33,270 nt of DNA from positions 1-33,270 of the forward strand of contig DBTU01000006.1 in the NCBI GenBank assembly GCA_002307215.1, written 5' to 3'. The position numbers and the translations under genes are program-made. Numbering within the stretch: the first letter of the stretch is position 1; each line of letters begins with the position of its first letter. Below are positions 24,965 to 33,270 of this stretch, one piece after another. The stretch comes from Lachnoclostridium sp. UBA1308. GTDB taxonomy: Bacteria; Bacillota; Clostridia; Lachnospirales; Lachnospiraceae. The notes beneath the pieces were generated by a model. It was not told where the DNA came from and searched no databases. It was given only the letters and a program-made list of their open reading frames with translations.

Positions 24965-26605
24965 ATGAGTAGAAGTAAAAAGGTATTGGCATTTATATCG
25001 CTGGCAATTGCATGTTTTTTAACTGTTTTAGATGGAACGATTGTAAATGTATCGTTACCGACAATGGCAAAGTACTTCGGTACAGACATAACGGGCATAT
25101 CTTGGGTAAGTACTGCTTATCTAATCCCGTTTTCAGCGTTGCTTATTAATTTCTCAAAAATAGCCGATATTTTCGGCAGAAAAAAACTGTTTTTAATCGG
25201 ACTTATCATTTTCGGCGCTTCATCTATATGTTGTGGATTATCAACCTCCTTGGGTATGATGATTAGCTTCAGAGTTCTTCAGGGAGTTGGCGCAGCTATA
25301 CTAACTCCATTGGCTATTCCATTGGGTATAGAATTGTTCGGAAAAGCGGCAATGGGGAAGCTTGCGATCATCGTCGGCATGATTATCTCTATCGCGGCGG
25401 CTTCCGGTCCTGTAGTCGGTGGCATTCTGAATGAAAGCTTCGGATTCAAGGCTATATTTTATGTGAACACCCCGTTTGTTGTAATATCGTTAATTTTCGG
25501 AGGATGTTATGTAAAGGAAAATTATGATAAGACCATAGAAAAGAAAGTTGATTTTGTTGGGTCGATTCTACTTGCTCTTGGGTTGAGCACTGCGGTTTTT
25601 ACGTTGATAAAGGGAAATGATTATGGTTGGGGAAGCGTGATGATTATTCTGCTAATCGTTTGCGCAGTTGTTTCGTTAACCGTCTTTGTATTATTTGAGA
25701 GAAAGATCAAAAACCCGATGATTGATATTAATTTATTTAAGGTGAGAACATATACTTCATCGATTATTCTGATAGCCATCATATTTTTCGCTTATATGCC
25801 CGTATCATATCTCATGAATTTTTATCTCGAAAGCAAATTAGGTTACAGTGTCCTAAAATCAGGGCTTATGCTTGGAATTGTCAGTGCAGTAGCTTTTTGT
25901 ACAGCTCCGATTTTTGGCATTTTAGCTAAAATAACATCGTCACGAGTTGTCTCTTTCCTTGCAATTACTTTTGCATGCCTAGCAAATTTCATGTTTGTCT
26001 TCATGAACAGTTCGAATTATCTCAAATTGATTTATTGTGCCTTTATTGTTTTAGGACTTGGATTAGGGGCAACGACTCCTTTATACCAAAGTGCGTTTGA
26101 TGAGATAGCGGAAGACAAAAACAACATGGCTTCCGGTCTATTGAATAGCCTAAGACAATTGACAGCATGCATTGCAATAGCATTGGTTGCGACCCTGAGC
26201 AGCCAGTTTACCACAACCGCGACCACTGATGCAAAGAAACAAATTATGGAGAGGGTCAATGACAGCACTGTTCTGGAACAAAATGAAAAAGATATGATAG
26301 CAGATATGGTCAGTAAATCGAACGCATCCGATAGTGCATCCTTTTCAAAAAATGGGATTGATAAATTGATGGAGCAGCAGACAATAGAAATCATGGCTAC
26401 CATTCCTGCGAATAAGAAAGTGGCTGTTGCTGATAATCTCAATAAGCAGAAAGAGGAAATTTATCAAATTATGGACGACGCCTTTAAGATTAAACAGGAT
26501 GAAGGCAATAAAGTATATAATAAATGCTATCTGATCACAGGAATAATAGCTGCTTTCGGATTTATCGCAGTTCCTTTTAATACGAAAAGAAAAGCTGTAA
26601 AGTGA
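24965..26605 (+). CDS. MFS multidrug exporter, DHA2 family (EmrB/QacA-like)
   Basis: Proton-coupled drug exporter of 546 residues with about 14 membrane helices. DHA2 features are the LDGTIVNVSLPTMAKYFG first helix with the membrane-embedded Asp, motif A KIADIFGRKKLFL, and the antiporter motif C region SGPVVGGILNESFG. A long hydrophilic stretch before the last helix (about 435-515, with coiled-coil character) is also usual in this family. GGAGG precedes the ATG. It is repressed, by inference, by the divergent TetR protein through two operators. The drug range cannot be predicted from the sequence. Confidence 0.92.
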   Translation: MSRSKKVLAFISLAIACFLTVLDGTIVNVSLPTMAKYFGTDITGISWVSTAYLIPFSALLINFSKIADIFGRKKLFLIGLIIFGASSICCGLSTSLGMMISFRVLQGVGAAILTPLAIPLGIELFGKAAMGKLAIIVGMIISIAAASGPVVGGILNESFGFKAIFYVNTPFVVISLIFGGCYVKENYDKTIEKKVDFVGSILLALGLSTAVFTLIKGNDYGWGSVMIILLIVCAVVSLTVFVLFERKIKNPMIDINLFKVRTYTSSIILIAIIFFAYMPVSYLMNFYLESKLGYSVLKSGLMLGIVSAVAFCTAPIFGILAKITSSRVVSFLAITFACLANFMFVFMNSSNYLKLIYCAFIVLGLGLGATTPLYQSAFDEIAEDKNNMASGLLNSLRQLTACIAIALVATLSSQFTTTATTDAKKQIMERVNDSTVLEQNEKDMIADMVSKSNASDSASFSKNGIDKLMEQQTIEIMATIPANKKVAVADNLNKQKEEIYQIMDDAFKIKQDEGNKVYNKCYLITGIIAAFGFIAVPFNTKRKAVK

Positions 26606-26665
26606 ATGAAAGATTTATAACAAATGAAAGCAAATCCTTGACCCAAAAACTCTTTAGAAAACTTG

Positions 26666-26724
26666 CATTAATTTTGGAAATTTTACATTAATTTTACTTG
26701 TCATCCCAAACTATATGATATAAT
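26666..26724 (+). promoter_or_regulatory. Promoter region of lipid/phosphodiester operon with direct repeats
   Basis: CATTAATTTT occurs at 26666-26675 and again at 26686-26695, 20 bp apart, so on the same DNA face. A -10 TATAAT (26719-26724) follows; the -35 is poor (TTGTCA at 26698, 15-bp spacer). Direct repeats just before a weak -35 fit activation by a response regulator, for example of the PhoB/PhoP type. That identity is a guess from the downstream genes. Confidence 0.45.
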
Positions 26725-26757
26725 AGCAATAACGAATCATTAGAGGGGGAACTGTTT

Positions 26758-28002
26758 ATGAAATTAAGTAAAGAGGAAAGATCATGGGTATTATATGATT
26801 GCGGTAATTCAGCATATTCTATGGCTGTTACAACGGCTCTATTGCCAATTGTATTTGGCATGTTTGATAATGTAAACAGCAGCATGGATCTGGGGTATTT
26901 TAATTCGATAGCGAGTATTTTGATTGCAATATTAAGTCCGATTCTGGGAACAATAGCTGATTATAAGGATAAGAAAAAACGCTTCTTTATTTTCTTTGCT
27001 ATCCTTGGCGTGGTAGCTACATTTGCACTTGCATTTGTATCACCTTCCAGTGGACAATGGCAATTATTGATTCTGTTTTTTATCCTGTCAGCCATAGGTT
27101 TTGCAGGTGCTAATATTTTTTATGATGCGTTTATTGTTGATGTTACAAGTGATGAACGGATGGATAAGGTTTCTACAACAGGCTTTGCATTTGGATATAT
27201 TTGCAGCGTCATACCTTTTGGTATCAGCCTTGCACTGATATTTTTCATGGGAATGGATAAGGCCATCGGTTATCAGATTGGGTTTATCATAACCGCACTT
27301 TGGTGGGGGCTTCTGACGATACCACTCATTCGGGATGTAAAACAGAGGCATTATATTGAACCGGAACCACGCCCGGTTTTCAACAGTTTTAAAAGGTTAG
27401 CAAATACCTTTAGTAATATCAGACAGCACAAGATTGTATTCATTTTCTTATTGGGATACTTTTTTTACATTGATGGAGTGGATACTATTATTAAAATGGT
27501 AGTACCCTATGCTACCTCAGTTTTAGGTAAAGATTCGCTCGATACTTTTATGCTGTTGGGAATCTTATTAATCATCCAGGTTATTGCATTTCCCTGTGCA
27601 ATCCTTTATGGAACTCTGGCGAAAAAGTATTCAGCCAGAGCTATGATTATTGTTGCTATTATTACATATATTCTATCCTGTATTGCTGCATATTTTATAT
27701 CCTCGGTTTGGCACATATTTATTCTGGGAGCGATGATTGGCTCCGCGCAGGGAGGAATACAGGCACTCAGCAGATCCTATTTTGCAAAGCTGATTCCCAA
27801 GGAAAAATCGAATGAGTTTTTTGGATTTTATAATATTTTTGGTAAGTTCTCAGCTATCATTGGCACGTTCGTTATGTCATTGACAACGACGCTGACAGGC
27901 AATGCCAAATATAGTATTCTATCGATTATTCCTCTTTTTGTAATCGGATTTGCTATCTTTATTACATTACCTAAGGAAAAGTATATTAACGCTAATAGCT
28001 AG
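26758..28002 (+). CDS. UMF1-family MFS transporter
   Basis: Membrane transporter of 414 residues with about 12 helices. The opening WVLYDCGNSAYSMAVTTALL and the later SPILGTIADYKDKKKRFF are hallmarks of the UMF1 (Atg22-like) family. Substrates of bacterial UMF1 proteins are largely unknown. The gene is first in an operon with three hydrolases that together would degrade phospholipids and glycerophosphodiesters, so import of such compounds or their headgroups, or export of products, is a reasonable proposal. GAGGGGG precedes the ATG and a promoter lies at about 26700-26724. The next gene starts 11 bp after the stop. Confidence 0.88.
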   Translation: MKLSKEERSWVLYDCGNSAYSMAVTTALLPIVFGMFDNVNSSMDLGYFNSIASILIAILSPILGTIADYKDKKKRFFIFFAILGVVATFALAFVSPSSGQWQLLILFFILSAIGFAGANIFYDAFIVDVTSDERMDKVSTTGFAFGYICSVIPFGISLALIFFMGMDKAIGYQIGFIITALWWGLLTIPLIRDVKQRHYIEPEPRPVFNSFKRLANTFSNIRQHKIVFIFLLGYFFYIDGVDTIIKMVVPYATSVLGKDSLDTFMLLGILLIIQVIAFPCAILYGTLAKKYSARAMIIVAIITYILSCIAAYFISSVWHIFILGAMIGSAQGGIQALSRSYFAKLIPKEKSNEFFGFYNIFGKFSAIIGTFVMSLTTTLTGNAKYSILSIIPLFVIGFAIFITLPKEKYINANS

Positions 28003-28012
28003 GAGTGAATAT

Positions 28013-29308
28013 ATGAAGAAAGAGGCAGGAAAAGCAAAGCATTTGGTTGTTATCTCATACGATGCTTTTTCAGAAGATAACTGGGAGATGGCAAGCGGAC
28101 TTCCTAACCTGTCAAAATTAATAAAAAATGGAGCTTTCAGCACTAAATTAAAAAGTGTTTATCCCTCACTCACTTATGTGGCACATACCACAATGGTAAC
28201 CGGTGTCTATCCGGATAAACACGGTATCTTTCATAATAATCCTTTTCAACCATTTGTCAGAGAAAAGGAACAACGCTGGTATTGGTATAAGAAAGATATA
28301 AAGGTACCGACAATTTATGATGCAGTGAAAGAACATGGGATGAAAACAGCCGGGATTTTATGGCCGGTTACCGGGAAAGCTTCCATAACATATAATATAC
28401 CTGAAATAAGAGCGATCAATAATGAAAATCAGGCACTTAAGATATTAATAAATGGCAGCCCAATCTATAGCATGGGAATGGAAATGAAATTCGGACGATT
28501 CCGAAGAGGTATCGAACAGCCCTATTTGGATGACTTTACGACGATGTGTGCCGTAGATACGATAAAAAGAAAAAAGCCTAATCTTCTTATGGTACATCTG
28601 ATCGACCTTGATGACGCTAAGCATGCATATGGAACAGACAGCGAGGAAGTAAACCGTGCGATAATAAGTATGGACAAAAGACTGGGTGATATACGTAAGG
28701 CGGTCGAGGAAGCGGGTATTACGCAGGATACCATTTTTCTTGTTATTGGTGACCATGGGCAGATTAATGTTAGATACAAGATAAGGTTGAATAATTTATT
28801 GAAAGAAAAAGGCCTTATCTATGAAGAAAACGGTGAATTAAAATGGAGAGCATATGTGCAGAGTGCCGGTGGAGCAGCTTACCTTCATATAAGACAAGAC
28901 GATGAAGAAGCCGAAATGTTGGCAACAGCTGTTCTTAAAAAGGCTATGAAGGATGACGGCTACGGGATTGAAAGTATATACACCGGAAGAGAGTTGGAAG
29001 ATTTTCACATGGATCCATCTGTTTCGTACATGCTGGAGGCCAAGCGTGGTTATTACTTCGAGGATAGTCTCGAGCATCCGTACATTTTAGATTTGGAAGA
29101 GCAAGGATTAACACACGCAACACATGGTTACTCACCGGATAAGGCAGATTATAAATGCATATTGATTATTTCCGGAGATAACATTAAAAAGGAATATCAG
29201 TTGGGAGATGTTGAAATGGTGGATATCGCCCCTACAATGGCAAAAATATTGGGAATAGATTTTTATAGTTGTGACGGCAGACCTTTGAATGAAATTTTCG
29301 TAAAGTAA
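28013..29308 (+). CDS. Alkaline-phosphatase-superfamily nucleotide pyrophosphatase/phosphodiesterase
   Basis: Type I phosphodiesterase (PF01663 type) of 431 residues. Metal and catalytic residues are visible: Asp17 in VVISYDAF, probable nucleophile Thr54 in YPSLTYVAHTT, the Asp and His of HLIDLDDAKHAYG, Asp-His in VIGDHGQ, and His in THATHGYSPD near the end. The reaction would be hydrolysis of phosphodiester or pyrophosphate bonds using two metal ions. No signal peptide is seen, so it is cytoplasmic. The frame extends upstream into the transporter gene, but ATG 28013 has AGGAGTG in front and starts the conserved sequence. In this operon the likely substrates are glycerophosphodiesters, phospholipid headgroups or CDP-alcohols; the exact one is unknown. 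Confidence 0.87.
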   Translation: MKKEAGKAKHLVVISYDAFSEDNWEMASGLPNLSKLIKNGAFSTKLKSVYPSLTYVAHTTMVTGVYPDKHGIFHNNPFQPFVREKEQRWYWYKKDIKVPTIYDAVKEHGMKTAGILWPVTGKASITYNIPEIRAINNENQALKILINGSPIYSMGMEMKFGRFRRGIEQPYLDDFTTMCAVDTIKRKKPNLLMVHLIDLDDAKHAYGTDSEEVNRAIISMDKRLGDIRKAVEEAGITQDTIFLVIGDHGQINVRYKIRLNNLLKEKGLIYEENGELKWRAYVQSAGGAAYLHIRQDDEEAEMLATAVLKKAMKDDGYGIESIYTGRELEDFHMDPSVSYMLEAKRGYYFEDSLEHPYILDLEEQGLTHATHGYSPDKADYKCILIISGDNIKKEYQLGDVEMVDIAPTMAKILGIDFYSCDGRPLNEIFVK

Positions 29309-29324
29309 GAAGAGGGATCGACAT

Positions 29325-30071
29325 ATGAAAAAGACGCTTGTATGGGCACATCGGGGAGCCTCCGGGTATGCGCCGGAGAACACCTTAAAGGCATTTCAAA
29401 TAGCGCTTGATATGGGAGCGGATGGAGTTGAGCTTGATGTACAGATGACCAAGGATGGTCAGCTTGTAATCATTCATGACGAAACGATAAATCGAGTAAG
29501 TGATGGAATCGGATATGTGAAAGACTATACCTTGAAAGACCTCTCCAAATTCAATTTCAACAAGAAGCATCCTGAACTTGGAAAATGTGGCATACCTACG
29601 TTAGAGGAGATATATTTACTCTTGAAGGATACGGGTTTGACTGTTAATGTGGAATTAAAGAATGGAATTGTTTTTTATGAGAAGCTGGAAGAGAAGGTTA
29701 TGGAATTGACGCAGAAGATGGGTCTTCGTGAGCGAGTAATCTACTCCTCTTTTAATCACTATTCTATCATGAAACTGAAAGCATTGGACACTAGTGTACA
29801 AACCGGCTTTTTATATGAAGATGGATATCTGGATATGCCGGAATATGCAGCAAAGCATCATGTGGAAGCATTACATCCCGCCTTCTATAATCTGCAATAT
29901 CCGGATTTTATCAAGGATTGCAAAAGGAGAGGGATTGACGTTCGCGTGTGGACTGTAAATAATGCAGAAGAATTGAATATGCTCTGTGAAAATGAAATTG
30001 ATGCGATAATTACAAATTATCCGGATATAGCGCGTAAGGTTGTGGATGAATATGCAAGGAGAAAATATTAA
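29325..30071 (+). CDS. Glycerophosphodiester phosphodiesterase
   Basis: GDPD of 248 residues with a complete active site: His9-Arg10 in AHRGASG, Glu18 in APENT, Glu36 and Asp38 in VELDVQ, His51 in VIIHDE, and Glu/Lys in NVELKNG. It hydrolyses glycerophosphodiesters to glycerol-3-phosphate and an alcohol such as choline or ethanolamine. There is no signal peptide, so the enzyme is cytoplasmic, unlike periplasmic GlpQ. It lies 16 bp after the phosphodiesterase gene and its end overlaps the next gene. It is the clearest functional anchor of the operon. Confidence 0.93.
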   Translation: MKKTLVWAHRGASGYAPENTLKAFQIALDMGADGVELDVQMTKDGQLVIIHDETINRVSDGIGYVKDYTLKDLSKFNFNKKHPELGKCGIPTLEEIYLLLKDTGLTVNVELKNGIVFYEKLEEKVMELTQKMGLRERVIYSSFNHYSIMKLKALDTSVQTGFLYEDGYLDMPEYAAKHHVEALHPAFYNLQYPDFIKDCKRRGIDVRVWTVNNAEELNMLCENEIDAIITNYPDIARKVVDEYARRKY

Positions 30072-31056
30072 ATTAAATAAGGGTAGAGTATTTTTGGCTG
30101 AGGATGATTTTGCGGATAAGATGATGAGCGAAGTAAGTCCGGTATTGGATTCTAGCAGAAAGACCGGCTATTTTCACAGCTTTGATGATACGGAGATTTT
30201 TTATGAGTATTTTCTCAATCCGCAGGAAAAAGCAGCAATTGTAATATCACATGGTTTTTGTGAATTTACAGCAAAGTTTGAAGAAGTAGTCTATTATTTC
30301 TATCAGGAGGGATATTCGGTTTTCCTTTTTGATTATCGTGGTCATGGATATTCGGGACGTTCGGTGGAGGACGGGAGTAAAGTGCATGTGCATTCTTACA
30401 GCGAATACGTACTTGACCTTCATAACTTTATCACCAAAATAGTGAGGAAGAGCAGTCTGTCAAAGAGAATGGTTTTATACGCGCATTCTATGGGTGGAGC
30501 CATAGCGGCATTATATCTGGAACGATTTCCGGAGGTTTTTTGTTGTACAATTCTATCATCTCCAATGCTGAAAATAAATTTTAGTGTGGTGCCTAAATTT
30601 CTGATTTGGCTTATACTTTCCTATAAGAAAGTAACCCGAGCCGATGACGAATATGTGCTTGGTCATAGAGGATTTGATTGTATTCCTGTTTTTGAAACCA
30701 GTAGTTGCAGCTCAAAAGCGAGATATGACTATATGTTTGCAAAAAGGCTACATAATATCAAATACCAGACTTACGGAGGAACCTATGCATGGACCTTGGC
30801 AAGCATGGAGGCGGTGAATAGATTACAAAGACAGGCATATCTGGTTAAGAGACCGATTCTGCTATTTCAAGCAGGCTGCGATACAACAGTAAAGCCTGAG
30901 GGACAGATACGGTTTGCGCAAAAATCAGAAGACACACAATTGGTTGTAATGCCGACTTCCAAACATGAAATATATAATGCAGATACGAAGACAATTGAGG
31001 TATATTATAATAAAATATTTGATTTTTTAGAGGAGAAACTGGGTCATTTGAAATGA
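30052..31056 (+). CDS. Alpha/beta hydrolase, monoacylglycerol lipase/lysophospholipase-like
   Basis: Serine hydrolase of about 334 residues (serine aminopeptidase S33/monoglyceride lipase group). The HG oxyanion motif is in VISHGFCEF, DYRGHGYSGRS follows, the nucleophile Ser is in YAHSMGGA, the Asp in FQAGCDTTVKPEG and the His in PTSKHEIYN. A 70-residue cap lies between. No signal peptide is seen. The start is not certain: ATG 30052 overlaps the GDPD gene by 20 bp with only a weak ribosome binding site, while a better AAGGAG at 30056 has no standard start close after it. Expected action is removal of acyl chains from lysophospholipids or monoglycerides, producing substrates for the GDPD. It is the last gene before the terminator. 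Confidence 0.88.
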   Translation: MQGENIKLNKGRVFLAEDDFADKMMSEVSPVLDSSRKTGYFHSFDDTEIFYEYFLNPQEKAAIVISHGFCEFTAKFEEVVYYFYQEGYSVFLFDYRGHGYSGRSVEDGSKVHVHSYSEYVLDLHNFITKIVRKSSLSKRMVLYAHSMGGAIAALYLERFPEVFCCTILSSPMLKINFSVVPKFLIWLILSYKKVTRADDEYVLGHRGFDCIPVFETSSCSSKARYDYMFAKRLHNIKYQTYGGTYAWTLASMEAVNRLQRQAYLVKRPILLFQAGCDTTVKPEGQIRFAQKSEDTQLVVMPTSKHEIYNADTKTIEVYYNKIFDFLEEKLGHLK

Positions 31057-31069
31057 AATCATATGATAG

Positions 31070-31097
31070 ATGCCAATGATAATGTCATTGGCATTTT
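31070..31097 (+). terminator. Operon terminator split by group II intron
   Basis: ATGCCAATGA (31070-31079) and TCATTGGCAT (31085-31094) form a perfect 10-bp stem with a 5-nt loop, followed by TTTT and then the intron. The T-tract resumes after the intron as TTTATTTT (33263-33270). It would end the lipid/phosphodiester operon. Confidence 0.88.
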
Positions 31098-31728
31098 GTG
31101 CGACTGGCAGTCGCACCAGTCCTGACTTCGGTTAGGACTATTTTGTATATTAGGAACAGCGATTACGATGCGGATGCAATAACGAATCAAGAGTTCCGAA
31201 AGCAAGATTTCTCTGGAGTGAAAATCTCCACCCGTGAGCACTGGTGCAAATCGGGAAGTCTAATCTAGGGCATTATCGTAAGGTGGTGTCTGAAGGAGAT
31301 GCGGAAAGTCGAGAGACCCGTAGACGGTTTAGCAGACCGAAACGAAAAGTGAAGCACATGTTGCGGCAGGGCAAGTTGATGACCGTGCGAAATGTCGGGA
31401 AATCTAAATCATTTACCCAGAAGAACCAGTCGAGTAAATGGAGGTTGTCATGTGAAGGTGCTTGGTATGTTAAAAGGGAAGGTGCGATGACCCAGTGAGA
31501 CCCTTACATTTACCGAAAGGGCTTAGGTATATAAGAGTATTCGAAGTTACCTTGGCATGTGAGGGAGTCAGATAGCCCAATAGTACAGAAGTAATCATGT
31601 GACCAAACGCATGAAGAATGGAAGGGGGTTAACCTTTGTAGCCCAAGTCAAGAACTTATAGTTATGATAATGGTGACGATGCTTCGGCAACAACGAACCA
31701 GAGGAACATAAGGAGGATAAGGATAGTA

Positions 31729-33165
31729 ATGAACGATGAATTAAAAATGAAATGGCATAGTATTTATGGACAGATTTTATTCGACCGAAAACTAATGTCG
31801 GCTTGGAAACAGGTAGAAGCGAACAAAGGATGTGGCGGTGTAGATATGGAAACCATAGAAACCTTTAAAGCAGAAGAGGATAAGAAAATACTTCAACTAC
31901 TGCAAGAGCTTAGAAATAAGGAATACAAGTCAACACCAGTAAAAAGAGTGTACATACCGAAGAAGAATGGAGATAAAAGACCGCTTGGAATACCAGTAAT
32001 TAAAGATAGGATAGTTCAACAGAGTGTCGTGAATGTATTAAGTCCGAAATTCGAGGATGGTATATTTCACAAATGTTCCTGTGGCTATCGACCAGACAGA
32101 GGAATTGAAAGGGTAATGCAGATAATTCTTTGGTACGTAGAGTATGGATATAATCACATCTATGATTGTGATATCAAGGGATTTTTCGATAACATACCAC
32201 ATAAGAAGCTGATGAAGGTACTGACGAAATATATAGCTGATGGCACTGTGTTGGATATGATATGGGCATGGTTGAAATCGGGATATATGGAAGAAGGAAA
32301 GTTTATGGAAAGCACCTCTGGAACAATGCAAGGCGGTGTGATTTCTCCACTATTAGCGAATGCATATCTGAATGAACTAGACTGGGAATTAGAAAAGGAA
32401 GGAATAAAGTTTGTAAGATACTGCGACGATTTTCTGCTTTTTGCCAAGACAGATGAAGAAATAAGGAAAGCGGGAGAAATTGCGAAGAAGGTAATTGAAA
32501 ATCTTGGACTGGAAATTGCAATGAATAAGACTAAGTTCGTGGATTTCAAGAAGGACGACTTTGAATTTGTGGGTTTCTCATTCAAACACTGGCGTGAGCG
32601 AAAGAAGGGTAACGGATGTTATTATTTAGTTGAGCCAATGGAGAAATCACTGAAAGACTTTAAGAAGAAAATTAAGGATGTAACTGGGAAAACACTAACA
32701 CTGAGTCAAGAAGTCTGGATGAGTAGAGTGAATCCAATCATTAGAGGAAAAACTAACTTCTATTTATACCCATTTAAAGCCATAGAGAAAAATAAACTGT
32801 TCGGATTGAAAAATCACTGCTATCTCAAAGGTATCTGCAACAAGCTGAGAGCAATTGATGCTTATATAAGACAGAGGTTACGAGTATGTATGATTCACAA
32901 ACATCCGAAGGTGAGAAAAGGATATCTGATGACTAACAAATGGAATATAGAATATTTCTGCAAAGCGAAGTTAATTCCGTCGGAATGGTTGTATTACAGT
33001 ACATCAGTGGGATTTACGATGGAAGAGTACATTGACACCTGTGCAAAAAGAGGTAAGATGAAGCTTGAAAGAAAGATAGAAAAGATGAAATCAGATGGTA
33101 GAGAATACTACACGAAGGAAAGACTTGAAAACATAGCGAAGTGCCAAGCCATGGCGTCTACGTAG
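31729..33165 (+). CDS. ltrA: Group II intron reverse transcriptase/maturase
   Basis: Intron-encoded protein of 478 residues that assists splicing and copies the intron RNA into DNA. Reverse transcriptase blocks are clear: KNGDKRPLGIPVIKDRIVQQ, YDCDIKGFFDNIPH with the first catalytic Asp, GTMQGGVISPLLANAYLNEL, and the active-site YCDD in FVRYCDDFLLFAKT (near residue 231). The maturase X domain follows (VNPIIRGKTNFYLY). No HNH endonuclease motif is seen at the C-terminus, which agrees with a class C-like element that uses single-stranded or terminator-associated targets. AGGAGGA precedes the ATG at 31729. The frame is intact throughout. Confidence 0.94.
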   Translation: MNDELKMKWHSIYGQILFDRKLMSAWKQVEANKGCGGVDMETIETFKAEEDKKILQLLQELRNKEYKSTPVKRVYIPKKNGDKRPLGIPVIKDRIVQQSVVNVLSPKFEDGIFHKCSCGYRPDRGIERVMQIILWYVEYGYNHIYDCDIKGFFDNIPHKKLMKVLTKYIADGTVLDMIWAWLKSGYMEEGKFMESTSGTMQGGVISPLLANAYLNELDWELEKEGIKFVRYCDDFLLFAKTDEEIRKAGEIAKKVIENLGLEIAMNKTKFVDFKKDDFEFVGFSFKHWRERKKGNGCYYLVEPMEKSLKDFKKKIKDVTGKTLTLSQEVWMSRVNPIIRGKTNFYLYPFKAIEKNKLFGLKNHCYLKGICNKLRAIDAYIRQRLRVCMIHKHPKVRKGYLMTNKWNIEYFCKAKLIPSEWLYYSTSVGFTMEEYIDTCAKRGKMKLERKIEKMKSDGREYYTKERLENIAKCQAMAST

Positions 33166-33194
33166 AAACATCGTTCAACACGAATTACAATTGG

Positions 33195-33262
33195 TAAGCC
33201 GTATGCGTTAGTAGCGCACGTGCGGTTTGATAAGGGGGTAGCCTAGAAATAGGTTACCCTAC
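33195..33262 (+). ncRNA. Group II intron domains V and VI
   Basis: Domain V (about 33195-33228) contains AAGCCGTATGCG and CGCACGTGCGGTTT, which pair with a two-base bulge in the usual place and the AGC triad at the 5' side. Domain VI (33229-33262) pairs GGGGTAGCCTA with TAGGTTACCCT and leaves an unpaired A, the likely branch point. The predicted 3' splice site follows CCCTAC at 33262. Confidence 0.8.
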
Positions 33263-33270
33263 TTTATTTT

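Larger units (their letters stand above)
31098..33262 (+). mobile_element. Group II intron, probably class C, complete
   Basis: A self-splicing retroelement of 2165 bp. The 5' end GTGCGAC fits the GUGYG consensus. The first 19 nt form a perfect hairpin (GTGCGACT, AGTCGCAC), and AGTCCT/AGGACT arms follow, a layout like that of known class C introns. The 630-nt stretch before the maturase ORF is the ribozyme core (domains I-IV); short ORFs in it are not genes. Domains V and VI sit at the 3' end, which finishes in CCCTAC. Insertion directly after the stem of a transcription terminator is the known habit of class C introns. Both ends and an intact maturase are present, so it may still be mobile. 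The subclass is inferred from the insertion site and from the lack of an endonuclease domain. Confidence 0.85.

Noticed and set aside
27950..28012. Upstream extension of the phosphodiesterase frame into the UMF1 gene.
   Set aside because: The ATG at 28013 has a strong AGGAG site and begins the conserved sequence; the extension is just the transporter gene read in another frame.
31244..31498. 84-codon ORF with a basic product upstream of the maturase.
   Set aside because: It lies within the structured ribozyme core of the group II intron and has no protein-like features.

Overview
The window looks like chromosome from a low-GC, Gram-positive anaerobic Clostridia, most likely Lachnospiraceae. 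This rests on the A+T-rich sequence, GGAGG-type ribosome binding sites, SLH-anchored BspA-type leucine-rich-repeat protein, CspABC-type subtilases, UMF1 transporter and a terminator-targeted group II intron. The genus is inference; no rRNA or other marker gene is present.

Layout. 1-4.1 kb: a VncRS-type two-component system that is broken (frameshifted response regulator, kinase with most of its middle deleted), followed by an intact MacB/FtsX-type ABC exporter pair. 4.1-7.6 kb (minus strand): two tandem S8 subtilases of the Csp type, both with complete catalytic triads. 7.6-12.2 kb: a GlcG/HbpS-family protein, an extended SDR and a large MalT-like LuxR regulator, behind a promoter with the 19-bp spacer and inverted repeat typical of MerR-family control. 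12.2-15.0 kb: a secreted LRR + SLH surface protein with a 69-bp repeat array and a possibly truncated C-terminal tail. 15.0-22.9 kb: a short AraC regulator divergent from a cytoplasmic glycan-catabolic cluster (GH29 alpha-L-fucosidase, GH20/GH67-like hydrolase of uncertain family, galactonate/mannonate-dehydratase-like enolase-superfamily enzyme, DUF5060/DUF5605-type hydrolase). That cluster is interrupted by an ArsR gene with a probably leaderless, palindrome-bearing promoter and a decayed SRPBCC partner. 23.0-24.2 kb: an SPL-like radical SAM protein and a truncated PhnB/VOC gene. 24.2-26.6 kb: a TetR regulator divergent from a DHA2 drug exporter, with a very symmetrical shared promoter/operator. 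26.7-31.1 kb: a tight four-gene operon (UMF1-family MFS transporter, AP/NPP-type phosphodiesterase, GDPD, monoacylglycerol-lipase-like hydrolase) that reads as a phospholipid or glycerophosphodiester scavenging pathway. 31.1-33.26 kb: a complete group II intron, probably class C, inserted in the T-tract of that operon's terminator.

How the genes work together. The best candidates for undescribed functional units are the lipid/phosphodiester operon and the fucosidase/acid-sugar cluster. A second theme is partner loss: the ABC exporter has lost its sensor system, the ArsR gene its SRPBCC partner, and the PhnB gene its N-terminal half, while the neighbouring genes remain intact. No tRNA, rRNA, CRISPR array or insertion-sequence transposase was seen.
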